From the NCBI GenBank assembly GCA_928085145.1, contig OV725079.1:152087925-152151924 (forward strand): a DNA stretch of 64,000 nt, in the 5' to 3' direction. Below are positions 22,211-32,292 of the stretch, one piece after another (the first letter of the stretch is position 1; every line of letters begins with the position of its first letter). The translations under genes were made by a program, and so were the position numbers. The notes under the pieces were generated by a model. The model was given only the letters and a program-made list of their open reading frames with translations. It searched no databases and was not told where the DNA came from. This stretch comes from Nezara viridula (taxonomy: Eukaryota > Arthropoda > Insecta > Hemiptera > Pentatomidae).

Positions 22211-23854
22211 CTTACTCCCTATCCTCTCAAAAATCTTTGAGAAAATCCTCCTCAAACGCATCCTACCCATACTCGAATCCCACAACATCCCTTCTCATCA
22301 ATTTGGATTCCGCTCAAGACATTCCACTGTCCAACAAGGCCTTCGTGTTGTGGACCATATATCCTCTGCACTTGAAAACAAGCAATATTGCACTGGTGCC
22401 TTTCTGGACGTAGCGCAAGCTTTCGACCGGGTGTGGCACGATGGCTTGCTTTTCAAGCTCAAAACCCATTTACCCCAATCCTTATACCTAGTCCTCAAAT
22501 CCTATCTCTCAAATCGTTCCTTCCAAGTCCGTTGCTGCACCGAATTCTCCACTTACTATCCAGTTGAGGCTGGTGTTCCACAAGGCAGTGTTTTGGGTCC
22601 AGTTCTCTACATCCTTTTCACTGCCGATATCCCTTCAAATCCCGATACCTTCCTAGCTACATTTGCTGATGATACTGCCATCCTATCTTCCCACTCAGAT
22701 CCTCAAATAGCATCTCTAAACCTACAATCTCACCTCTCCTTGATTGAACAATGGTGCAACAACTGGCGCATCAAAATCAATGAAGCAAAATGCAAACATA
22801 TTACTTTCACCCTGCGACGCAGATCCTGTCCCACAATCCTTTTCAATTCAATACCACTTCCCTACTCAGATACAGTCCGTTACCTTGGCTTCCTTCTAGA
22901 CAAAAGACTAACTTGGAACCCACATACAAGACTTAAAAGACAAGAACTTAACCAACGATATGGCCAGCTATATAGCCTACTAAGCAGGACATCTCATCTT
23001 TCGATTGAAAATAAACTTTTAATCTACAAGACAATACTGAAACCTATCTGGACCTACGGACTTGAACTGTGGGGAACTGCTAAACATTCGAATATCAAAC
23101 GCATCCAATCCTTCCAGTCCAAAGTACTTAGAACAATAGTCAATGCCCCATATTATGTCACAAATAAGACCCTACACCATGACCTTAACATCCCATTTGT
23201 CCTCGACATCATCCCATCCAGATTCTCAAACTTTCACCAGAACCTTATCCATCATCCAAATCCTCTAGCTCAATCCCTATCCAGCTCCCACCATCCCTAC
23301 AATCCCCCTCGAAGGTTAAAACGGCAGTGGCCGCGAGATCTATTGTAATATGCTTCTGGAGTCCTGGCAATGGCCAGCTTCTCCAGTCAAGTCCTGAGCA
23401 TCTGTGGCTCTAGTGCCCTCCTTCAGCCTCCACTGGCTTTTAATACTAGTGATGCGGCTGGAAAAGTGGCACTGGGATCTCTGGAGTCCTGCTTTGCTTT
23501 CCACATGTGGGGAGAGAAGCCTGGCTCGGAGATTCCTGGGCGAATGTATATATTGTATATAGGTATGAATGTGTTTAGAAGTTGTTATTTTATTTTGTTT
23601 GTTTATTTATTTTTTTTTTTTTTAATTTTATTTATTAATTTATTTTTTTTTCCTATTGATTTACTTTTTTTTATAAGTATTATTTATTTACTTCTTATAT
23701 TTATAGTTACTTCTGTATTACTTGTATATACTGTATGAATGAGAACTTCTAGCCTTAATACTTATAGCCCTCCAACAGTGGCTGATTGTATTATTATTCA
23801 AAAAAAAAAAAATAATAATAAAATAAAAATAAAAAATAAAAAAAAATAAAAAAA
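22211..23854 (+). mobile_element. Jockey-like LINE subfamily B, 5'-truncated, nested in subfamily A
   Basis: The insertion is flanked by a perfect 10-bp duplication, aaatttcatt, at 22201-22210 and 23855-23864. It contains the C-terminal two-thirds of the reverse transcriptase region, a ~500-bp 3' UTR and an A-rich tail with (AAT)n/(AAAAT)n. The 5' truncation falls inside the LLPILSK block of the RT. Copies of its 3' UTR occur at 14385 and 41935. Confidence 0.88.
22212..23348 (+). pseudogene. Jockey-like reverse transcriptase, C-terminal part (open frame)
   Basis: The 378-codon frame is uninterrupted from the truncation point to the stop at 23346-23348. Motifs in order: LLPILSKIFEKIL, HQFGFRSRHSTVQQ, FLDVAQAFDRVWH (first catalytic Asp, about codon 66), GVPQGSVLGPVLYILF, FADDTAIL (catalytic pair, near 22662), the thumb blocks WRIKINEAKCKHITF and YLGFLLDKRLTWNPH, then IWTYGLELWG and a C-terminus ending RRLKRQWPRDLL. 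In the intact family this protein would carry an N-terminal APE endonuclease, which is missing here, so the copy cannot move by itself. Retention of the catalytic residues and absence of stops suggest a young insertion. No host promoter or ATG is implied; the first in-frame codons are not a start. Confidence 0.85.
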
Positions 23855-23864
23855 AAATTTCATT

Positions 23865-24236
23865 AAATAAACAAAAAAAATATATCTATTGTCGAAATTT
23901 TCATCGATATTATTAACATTTTTGAAATATGAATGTCAATATAAATATTGGTTCTTTAGCTCATACGTGCATAAAAAATATGTTATTTTTCTCTTTAAAT
24001 TAATTAACGGAAATTTTAATTTTTGTAAAATTATTTTTCTAGTTCCTGCCCATCTTGGTCATCCACAGTTTTTTTTTCAGAAATTTCCATTCAACTAATT
24101 ATTCCTTTCATTCACCCACAGACCGGATTCAGCGAAATGCTAATTTATTTGAACAATATTTAGACTTTTTGACAATCCGTGATGATCCGTGGTCAATGAT
24201 TTGAGAAGGCTTTATTCAACTTTATTCAACTCTACT
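23865..24236. other. A-tail remainder and AT-rich spacer
   Basis: It begins with the displaced tail of the subfamily-A LINE ('aaataaacaaaa'). The rest is AT-rich with a domain-less frame at 23889-24098. Confidence 0.5.
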
Positions 24237-24548
24237 TAGGGATGGCCATCGATAATCGATATTATCGAAATATCAATATTTTCTTCTACTATCTACATTC
24301 TATATGAAACATATTTTTTTTATATTTTATATTATACTATATTTTGTTTCTAACAATCAGATTTAAATATCATTCCAAGCGCTTTCCGAAAACTATAGTT
24401 TTAATTTTTAAAATTAAATATTAAAATATCGAAGGGACGATAACGATAGTCGATAATATCGAATTAGATACTATCGATAATAAGGTATTGAATATTGGAA
24501 GGAAAATATCGATATTTGGATAATATCTATTACATATGTCCATCCCTA
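24237..24548. mobile_element. Small hAT-like MITE with ATCGATA motifs
   Basis: The 312-bp unit has ends TAGGGATGG and (reverse complement) TAGGGATGG, continuing as imperfect inverted repeats rich in ATCGATAT. The YAGGGRTGG end type is typical of hAT-superfamily MITEs. The flanking 8-mers (actctact / attcgacg) match at five of eight bases, so any target duplication is decayed. No transposase is encoded. Confidence 0.6.
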
Positions 24549-25279
24549 ATTCGACGTATAGCAAGTGACGTCAGCATATCAGGTTTATTGGTATATAAAA
24601 ATAATAATTTTAAAGATAGTCTATTCAACACGCACAATCTGTGAAGCTTCTTACTTTATCAGGACTATTACAGTAGAATAACACTTAATAAGTGCTTAGG
24701 TTGTCAAACCGCAAAATATACTTTCTGTTAAGTATTTATGAAATAAAACGCAGCAGAAATACCTTCGCACTTTTTCTCACTAGAGATTATTGTACTCGCT
24801 TAACATCTATTTATTTGGTGAAGATAATGAAGCTGCCTTACTTACTGAAAGTGTAGAAGCCTCTTGCTGAGAGCGTATGTCATAGGTTGGTAATTTTTAT
24901 CATTAGAGGCCATAGTAAGGCTTGGCAGTGATAATGGAGGTCGCAATAGTTTTTTATATTTTACTATTGCTATGTTAATTTATCACTAAATACACAGGCA
25001 AAAATTGATCATAACTCTATTCATTGTCAAATTTTTGTTACTTAAATAATTAAATACTAATTAATTTTACCACTAGATTTCTAAATATCGCACAGAATCG
25101 TTTGGAGGCCGCAACTACGTCATAGAGGCCACATATGGCCTCCGGTTCTCCACCTTATGGTAAAGAAGCAATATCGGAATATTTTGTATTTGTTTTTTAA
25201 AACTACCTAAGTGTTTCTATATTATACGAAGTTTCCAACGGGTCAAAACCTAGTCTCCTCCATTTACCGTTTCAACAGG
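24549..25279. other. No gene seen
   Basis: AT-rich sequence without a recognisable frame. Two 'gaggcc.ca.a' phrases (24905 and 25115) are small repeats of no clear meaning. Confidence 0.4.
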
Positions 25280-25500
25280 TTTTCAGTTAGAGGAAGATTA
25301 TCATGAATAACTTGACATAATCAGAAATATTTCAATCGTGTTCTTATTACCAGGAGAATCTCATTGTATCCAAGCCAGAGATTCATTATTACTATATTCA
25401 GAATAACCACTAGAAATTGATGGATTCTTTTAAATACATGGCAGGATTTACCAGGTATATTTTCGAAAATGGAACATTTTATGAACTCTAATATAAGTCA
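25280..25500 (+). repeat. Dispersed repeat C, copy 2
   Basis: Second copy of the repeat at 21651-21860, ending with the shared 'tatattttcgaaaat' block. Confidence 0.5.
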
Positions 25501-25609
25501 ATAACACTCAAGTTCGAAACAGTTTGACGAAATGACTTTACTTATTAGATAACAAGACATTTTTTATTATTAAATGAGACCATTTATGTAGTAAAGGTAG
25601 TGGCCTCCC

Positions 25610-25990
25610 TTAAGATATGAGATATGTACAAACTTTGTACAATGTTCTCTCAAATATCCTAATTTCTAGGACAGCTTCTTTGAAGAAACAAGGAACTATG
25701 CCAATTTTCGAGTTTCCTGCAGGGAACGAGACTGGTTGCTTAGTTCCTTTGTTGACCACGCCATAAAGTAGCTGGAACACTCGGAAGCAGGTGAAGCCAT
25801 TGTCCCTTCCAAAGCCATCAATAACTGAACGGATTCCTTCCACGGTGGCGAAAACTATTCCGGAGGAAAAACAGAGTTTGTATATAAGCCGCATAGTTGC
25901 CACGGTTCGGTTCATATTATTGAATTTCATCACGGCTTTCGGTTCTGGAGACGAGGTGACGCTCAGATATTTTGATATTTCTTCAAATTC
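25610..25990 (-). CDS. Unrecognised 126-codon open frame
   Basis: A minus-strand frame is open for 126 codons between a TAA (25991-25993) and a TAA at 25610-25612; the first ATG is at 25930. It is noticeably richer in G+C and less biased than the AT-rich frames around it. It reads EFEEISKYLSVTSSPEPK, then a hydrophobic middle (LIYKLCFSSGIVFATVEGI) and CFRVFQLLYGVV. I recognise no domain. It could be a fragment of a transposon polyprotein or an old host exon; it has no visible promoter or splice context. Confidence 0.3.
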   Translation of the reverse strand, partial: EFEEISKYLSVTSSPEPKAVMKFNNMNRTVATMRLIYKLCFSSGIVFATVEGIRSVIDGFGRDNGFTCFRVFQLLYGVVNKGTKQPVSFPAGNSKIGIVPCFFKEAVLEIRIFERTLYKVCTYLIS

Positions 25991-26295
25991 TTACTGGTCC
26001 GATATCATTCCTCCTCGTTGAGAAATAATTTTTTCCGAAGTTCGGAAATATTGTGTTCGCATATTATATGATTTTGTAATCGTATTTGTTTACATTTGGT
26101 CCCATTAATTACTTTTTATTAAAATGGTTGTAGGTCAAAGCTCACCAAGAAAATATGTTGTTTTATATCTTTCTTAGCGAAAATTTTGCTTACTTGTGCC
26201 ATTTTTAAGTATCTACCATGTACCCTCATTTTCAAAAATGTAGGTTTAATTTTTATACCATTCGCCAAAGTGTTCTATTCCTAATTCCTGACAAT

Positions 26296-26417
26296 TTCTA
26301 GTTTGTGGAAGACATTCATTCCGATCTTACATTCACTCAAGACTCTGTGATTCAAACAGTCTTGAATGGACGAAGATACAAATATGATCGGACTTAATGT
26401 CTTCCACAAACTAGGAA
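26296..26417. repeat. Imperfect hairpin, arms of about 50-60 bp
   Basis: The left arm contains 'ctagtttgtggaagacatt' and 'ccgatc', ending 'cactcaagact'. The right arm starts 'agtcttgaatgg' and contains 'gatcgg' and 'aatgtcttccacaaactag'. The loop is about 13 nt. The outer 19 bp of the stem match perfectly. An 84-codon frame (26366-26620) starts in the right arm but has no domain. Confidence 0.75.
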
Positions 26418-27125
26418 TAACAACAAAGTTGTCTAACTTTGATAAAACAAGAGACTCTTTGGAATCTATGAGATCCAGCTCTTTGGACGTGACCTTTAGC
26501 AGTTACATCAAGTTAGAGGGAAATCAGCGAAAGTATATTATTTATTCGAAATTCCTACGTTGCAATAAATACGTTGCAACCAATCCTTTAAACGCCATAT
26601 TTACGTTTCTTCTTCTATAATAATAAAGAATAAGGAAACAACTATATAAATTACTAATCAAAAGGTAATTTCACAAATTTAAATATTGGCGTTTAAAATT
26701 TAAAACATACAGTAATATTATTAGATAACAGTTATTAAATAGAATTTTTCCTTATGTTTTTCACTTAATGTATTCTATGAAATCAGCGATTCTAATAAGT
26801 TTATCTCTTTGCAATACCCTCTTCTATCTACAAAACTGTTGTTTACTTTGAGAAAAAAAAAACTGATAAAATATAAAAGATACTCAAAACGTAATCATCC
26901 ACTTTAGATGAAAATATTTACTCTGAAAATTATTCTTAGAATATATTTCTTTTATTTATCTTAATATGAAGTCAAATGCGAATTTGATCTTTTAAAAATA
27001 ATTTCATAACCAATCGTATGTGCTTGAAACAATGCGTCATGAATTACGATCCAATGATTTACTAATAACGGTTCTAAGATTTAAAAAATATATCAAGGGG
27101 CTGTATATCATTATAATATATATAA
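26418..27125. other. No gene seen
   Basis: AT-rich sequence with no recognisable content apart from the frame mentioned under the hairpin. Confidence 0.4.
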
Positions 27126-27129
27126 TAGG

Positions 27130-27935
27130 TTATAATTAAGGAAATACTCCAACCATGGCGGAGTATTAACATATAAATAGACTCTCATATCGTATAAATC
27201 AGAAATACATAAATAAACCAAGAAACTGTTGCTGAAAGAAGATTGTTTTCAAAAACTACATCTCCGACAGTATATAAGTAGGCCCTAATATCGAATAAAT
27301 CCGAAAAACGTAAATAAGTCAAAACGCAGTGGCGTAACCTTAATTTGGAAGTCATTTTTAAAAACGACCCTTAAAGTGGATAAATCCGATTATGTACAGT
27401 TAATCAATATCCGCATGTGTAACATAAAATCGATAGTATTTTGAAAAATTCTATTTATGGGAGCATAATAATAGATCCATATTGAGAATGTTTTAAAAAT
27501 GGCCTTATTTAAAAGAAAAAAAACAAAAATTCGAAACTGCAATTTGAAATGGAAAAGATTGAATTTGAAATGGAAAAGGTTGAATTTGAAATGGAAAATG
27601 TTAAATTAAACTTGAAAATATTATACCGAAAAATCTGAAAAGTAAAAATAAATGGATATGCAACCGCATCATATTTTTTTTAGTATTTTTCAAAAAAATA
27701 TGCTGTCGATAACATAGTAAGTGACATTTATTTTGAAAAAAGTATCGAAAATTTACAAATATTGGCAAGTTGAATTTGAAATGGAAAAGGTTGAATTTTA
27801 AATGAAAAAGGTTGAATTTGAAATGGAAAAGGTTGAATTTGATATGAAAAAGGTTGAATATGAAATGGAAAAGGTTAATTTGAAATGGAAAAGGTTGAAT
27901 TTGATTTAGAAAATGCCGAAATTTAATTTAAAATG
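27130..27935 (+). repeat. Minisatellite-bearing element, copy 1
   Basis: It starts with two diverged ~100-bp units ('tatcgaataaatccgaaaaac.taaataagtc.aaacgc.gtggcgtaa'), continues through 'ggagcataataatagat', then carries a 21-bp minisatellite, ATGGAAAAGGTTGAATTTGAA, in two blocks (27541-27610 and 27770-27920). The blocks are separated by a unique stretch ending 'gataacatagtaagtg.c.tt'. The same order of modules occurs at 37080-37890. Class unknown; minisatellites inside non-autonomous rolling-circle elements look like this, but no Helitron end was identified. Confidence 0.7.
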
Positions 27936-27992
27936 TTCATAAACGCTTACTGAATGATTCAATATTAATAAATTCCTCTGTATTTTGTTTAG

Positions 27993-28114
27993 TACCACCA
28001 AGTATCCGAACATCCCCAGCGAGTGGACAGCTCACAGCCAGAAAAGGAGGAACGATCACGCTGGAATGCAAAGCTTCTGGAAACCCGGTGCCAAGCATTC
28101 TTTGGTCTAGAAAG
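27993..28114 (+). CDS. Ig-domain exon of a klingon/Lachesin-like adhesion protein
   Basis: The exon translates as (V)PPSIRTSPASGQLTARKG, then GTITLECKASGNPVPSILW and SRK. The GxxTLxCxAxGxPxPxIxW pattern holds the B-strand Cys and C-strand Trp of an I-set immunoglobulin domain. 'LECKASGNPVP' is typical of insect klingon/Lachesin-type cell-surface adhesion proteins of neurons and septate junctions. A polypyrimidine-rich acceptor (ttttgtttag) ends at 27992 and a consensus donor (AAG|gtaaat) follows at 28115. The entering intron is phase 1 (the exon supplies the last two bases of the first codon) and the leaving intron is phase 0. The second Ig cysteine must lie in the next exon, which I did not find. 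This is the only convincing host coding exon. The exact gene is inferred. Confidence 0.85.
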
Positions 28115-28689
28115 GTAAATATCATTTAAACTATAATTTTATACAAATTTGAAAAAAAAAATCCATACATTCTATAAATAATATAACAGAGATTTTAAAT
28201 GTTAACTAAGAAATATTAAGAAACAAAAACAAAATATAATCAATTGAAATGAAATTGCTGCTATTTTACCTACCGTAAGAAACAATGATCTAAATAATAT
28301 ATTGTAATATAAAAAAATGATATAAAATTATAAATAAAGTATACGAGGTTAATGGATAGATATTACCATAAATATTCTGTTGCCTAATCGAGATCTAAAG
28401 GTTATGCAAATCTTGATTCGCGAAAATATTTGTTAAAATAACTTCTTGAGGAATGCAGATGAGGAAAATTATGATGGTATCCTAGCCTTATTTTAAAATC
28501 ATTTTAATGCAAAAAAAAGTTTAAATATACGTCACTTCAGAATAATATAAAAGGAGATAAAAGTTGGACATTAGAGCCTCAGAATCCAAGAAATATAAAC
28601 GAAAAGGATTATATAATAAAATAACTTATAAAATAGAAAATAAAAGGTGTAATAATAAAAAATTTTAAACATAGATAAATAGGAAACAC
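28115..28689 (+). other. Intron downstream of the Ig exon
   Basis: AT-rich sequence beginning with the donor gtaaatat. No further exon was recognised before the LINE remnant at 28690. Confidence 0.6.
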
Positions 28690-28870
28690 TTTGAGGAAAA
28701 CCGATAGCGGTATTGAGAATGAAGCTTTGCAATAGAACCACCAAGGAACAAGAAGAAGAAGGCCCAGAGAGACATGGCGGAGATCTGTACTAAATGAGAT
28801 CAGCCTTAGACAAGACTTAGTTGATTGCTGCAAATAGAGCGGAGTGAAACATACTCGTAAATAGCTTATG
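28690..28870 (+). pseudogene. LINE C-terminal remnant ('RPRETWRRSV...NRAEW...LCSTRS')
   Basis: Translation in shifting frames yields RRPRETWRRSVLNEIS, then DLVDCCK / AANRAE and LVNSLCSTRS. This matches the end of a widespread class of animal LINEs whose proteins finish with a 'GRPRxTWRR...W..L...A.NR..WR..V.ALCSTR' block (RTE/CR1-like). The reverse transcriptase core is absent and the frame is broken. Confidence 0.55.
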
Positions 28871-29344
28871 CTCCACTAGGAGTCAATGGTAATTATAAAA
28901 ATAAATTAAGGCTTTAATTCAGGAACATGTATTTACGTTCCTTGAAGATGAGGTATAATAAGAAATGTTTAAATAAGCAAGATTTGAAAGTATGGAGGTT
29001 ATTGAAACAACGAATAAAAGAAAAAGTAAAATTCTAGAAGGATTAGAATTCGTACTTATAATAATACTTAAGTTTAATTAAATATTGTATAAAAGTATGT
29101 GTATATTTATGTTGTTATTTTGATTAGTTTAGTTTCTTTTTGTTTAATCTAGTTTCTTTTAGTTTATAGTTTATTTAGTTTTATTTGTTGCTCATAGAAT
29201 GTGAATGAGTTATTTTTCTATAACTATTACTATTATTCTTAGGTGTGAGAGACTGTAATATTTCTCAAAAAAGAATCAAAAAAGTAAATGATAAAATTTA
29301 AAAAAATCACTATAGTTGCATTAAAGGTAATTATTCATCCTTTT
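28871..29344. other. No gene seen
   Basis: AT-rich spacer with no recognisable repeat. Confidence 0.4.
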
Positions 29345-29520
29345 CCATCAGTGGCAGATAAACTTTAGGATATGGAGGTCCTCAATAAAGTGGGTACATG
29401 ATAATGGCATTTGAGCGTGTTCCCGGTTCAATCATCTCCAAGATGAACCGTTGGTCTTGAAAATATACTTCCTTACAAAGTGCTGAGCCTACGACCCTTC
29501 GTGGGTTGAGAAGTACAGAT
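29345..29520 (+). repeat. SINE family 2, 3' part
   Basis: Shares 'tcctcaataaagtgggtac', 'cggttcaatcatctcca..atgaaccgttg', and 'ctgagcctacgacccttcgtgggttg' with the copies at 5600 and 36455. The tRNA-like head is missing. Confidence 0.55.
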
Positions 29521-29739
29521 TTTTTTTCTCATTACGAAAAACAGATTTTTTTAACTTTTGAACTTTTTTTTTTAATCCCTTTCTTTAATTTTGATTTTAA
29601 AAAAAAAAAATATATATATATATATAACGTTAAGCGTAGCGGGCTTGAAACACTTTAAAAAAAGTACTAGGGTTAAGAAATAACACGCATGAAGACAAAA
29701 TCAAGACTGGTTTATTTCTCCTTCTTCTCCGAATTTTCC

Positions 29740-30713
29740 TTGCTTTAGACGCGTCTTTTAAAGCTCTGCAGATCTGGTCCCCGCTGGCCCCTGGTTGTGA
29801 CCAAATGGTTGTTATTCGGCTGTTTCCATATTTGCTGTATAGTATCTTCATCAGACCCGACGTCCTGGTCTTCCAGATAATCTGGCGGTTCTTATCGTTG
29901 ACGATTTCCTCCCGTTCTTCCATATCCGCTGATCTCTCTTCCTCTGGACTTTCATGTCCTGGGGACTCATCTCCAATCTGACCCCCCTCTCCCTCTGGCG
30001 TCCACTCACTCAGGAACTGTCTCACATCCCTGGATGATTCCCCAGTGTCCTCCTCTATAGCATTTATGGTGATTGCCCTTGACAACCAATCTGCCACCAC
30101 GTTCTCCTTTCCAGGTTTGTATACGATGTCCAAATTGTATTGAGACAGGGATTCCTTCCAACGTGTGACTCTAGCCGAGGACTCCTTCAGCTTGCCTGCC
30201 CATTGTAGAGGTCTATGATCCGTGTGCACACGGAACTTCCTCCCAAACACGTAGGGTCTAAAATGGTCGATCGCCCACACAATCCCCAGCAGTTCTCTTT
30301 CCAGCGCGCTATATCTGGTTTCTGCGACCGTAAGCCGCCTGCTGGCATACGCTCCCCCCCCCATTCCTTTCTTGTGACAACACCGCCCCCAAGGCGTATT
30401 CACTAGCGTCTGTCGTTATGGTGAATACTTTCGAAAAATCCGGAAATGCCAACACTGATTCCTCTTGCAGTTTCGCCATGCACCTCCTAATATTATCCTT
30501 CTAATAATCATAGGGGTCACTACTTCCTTTCTGCCTTTCTTTAATAAGTTGTTAAGGGGCACGAGGTATTCCGCCATTTCGGGCACGAATCTTCTATAAT
30601 AGTTGAGGGTACCCAACAGCCTGCGAATCCCTTTAATATCCCGAGGTATCTCCATTTTCCGAATTGCCTCCACCTTCTGCGCGTCTGGTTTGACTCCCTC
30701 GCTTGAAATCGTG
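29740..30713 (-). pseudogene. gypsy pol remnant: RT thumb and RNase H, frameshifted
   Basis: From the junction near 30713 the frame reads HTISSEGVKPDAQKVEAI and GIRRLLGTLNYYRRFVPEM, the RT-to-RNase-H connection of Ty3/gypsy pol. A frameshift and a TAG follow near 30500. RNase H then starts (FTITTDASEYALGAVLSQ, with its first catalytic Asp) but a run of nine G (30354-30362 on the opposite strand) shifts the frame. The rest continues in another frame: YASRRLTVAETRYSALEREL, HFRPYVFGRKF and TDHRPLQW. After a disordered acidic stretch the frame runs into the 3' LTR; no integrase HHCC or DDE motif is found. At least three lesions inactivate it. Confidence 0.82.
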
Positions 30714-30993
30714 TGGCCTCCGCGTCTTCGACATTGACGAGATTCTCGTCTAACTTCGCATTAATCCTCGTCACGATCCAATCTCCCCCTTTTAGAAAGT
30801 GGTTTAGCTCACCTGTTTCTCCAGTGAAGCGCTCAAGATCGGATATAGCCTTCCTTAGGTCCTGTGAAGTAGCTACCCTGATCTTCATCCATTCAATAGC
30901 GTTCGCATGCGCTGCGGCTAAAGTTCCCTGTGGTAACGGAGGGATCTCCGGCACATTCATAGGAGCCGGCTGCCTCAGGTCGAATTCAGGCAT
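30714..30993 (-). pseudogene. gypsy gag N-terminus, truncated at the deletion junction
   Basis: An ATG at 30993 (minus), about 50 nt downstream of the primer-binding site, opens MPEFDLRQPAPMNVPEIPP followed by about 70 residues of mostly helical, charged sequence (AIEWMKIRVATSQDLRKAI). It is open up to NVEDAEA, where it joins pol sequence in the wrong frame. No zinc knuckle remains. Position, start and lack of enzyme motifs fit gag; there is no direct homology call. Confidence 0.6.
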
Positions 30994-31043
30994 CCTCGTA
31001 AAAGTTTTCACATACTGAGAAAAGAAAACGTACCTCTTTCACC

Positions 31044-31061
31044 GTCCCGGGTTTCGGCACC
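31044..31061 (-). promoter_or_regulatory. Primer-binding-site-like sequence
   Basis: On the minus strand TGGTGCCGAAACCCGGGAC starts at the last base of the 5' LTR. It has the TGG start expected of a site complementary to a tRNA 3' CCA end. The tRNA species was not determined. Confidence 0.7.
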
Positions 31062-31242
31062 AGTTAAGCGCAGCGGGCTTGAAACACTTAAAAAAAAGTA
31101 CTAGGGTTAAGAAATAACACGCATGAAGACGAAATCAAGACTGGTTTATTTCTCCTTCTAATCCTCTATAAATACATTCTGAGATTGTTTACATCACTGC
31201 ATTTGGTATTAACGCTAATACTGTCTCGCTCCGTACCTTAAC

Positions 31243-31243
<1 letters not shown>
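31062..31243 (-). repeat. gypsy 5' LTR
   Basis: 182 bp bounded by the inverted heptamer AGTTAAG...CTTAACT. AGTTA/TAACT-type ends are known from gypsy-group LTRs. The 3' half is repeated at 29629-29725. Confidence 0.75.
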
Positions 31244-31848
<605 letters not shown>

Positions 31849-32292
31849 GCTCTCCCCAGCCCGGGGAAAACCCGTTTAGCCTAAAAAGCAAGGAAGAGGA
31901 AAGAAAAAAAAGGGAGCAGGTTGGCCGAGCGTGCTAACGCGTATGTATAGCACCCCCGCGTTGCCCTTCAATCTGATAACCGAGGTTAGCGATGGAAAAA
32001 TAGTAACGAGTTGGGGCCCAAGTGGTCGAGTGAGTTAAGGCGGCTGCAAAAATAAACTTAACGTAAGGCTTTTAAGTAGGGCGGGATAGCCGAATGGGCT
32101 AACGCGTTGCCATACAAATAGATAACCGAAGTTATGAGATTAAAAAAACTACGGGTTCGTGTTCCGGTGCGGGATGTGATTTTAAATTCCCCGCGCTTAC
32201 CCTCTGGCCCGGAAAAATCCCGTATATGCTATAAGGTGAGTTAGGAAAGAACACACACAAAAAAAAGGTCGAATCCCAGTGCCGTCTGATGG
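31849..32292 (+). repeat. Cluster of three or four nested tRNA-derived SINE pieces
   Basis: In order: a family-1 tail (31849-31910, 'agcccggggaaaacccgtttagcct' and A tail); a family-1 head (31911-32012) with A box 'ttggccgagcgtgctaa', cut at the start of its B box; a different tRNA-like head (32013-32050, 'ggcccaagtggtcgagtgagtt'); a complete family-1 copy (about 32075-32266, A box 'atagccgaatgggct', B box 'gggttcgtgttccgg', A tail); then 'ggtcgaatcccagtgccg' (32267-32284), a B box that could complete the second tRNA-like head. The family-1 copy therefore appears to have landed inside another tRNA-like unit. Confidence 0.75.

Larger units (their letters stand above)
29629..31243 (-). mobile_element. 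Internally deleted Ty3/gypsy LTR retrotransposon
   Basis: Read on the minus strand: a 5' LTR (31243-31062), an 18-bp primer-binding-site-like sequence, the N-terminus of a gag-like protein, a deletion junction, the C-terminal part of reverse transcriptase and RNase H, then a truncated 3' LTR (29725-29629). Most of gag, protease, most of RT and all of integrase are missing. The 97 bp shared by the two LTRs differ at only a few positions, so the insertion is not very old. Flanks are (TA)-rich and no target duplication is evident. Confidence 0.85.
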
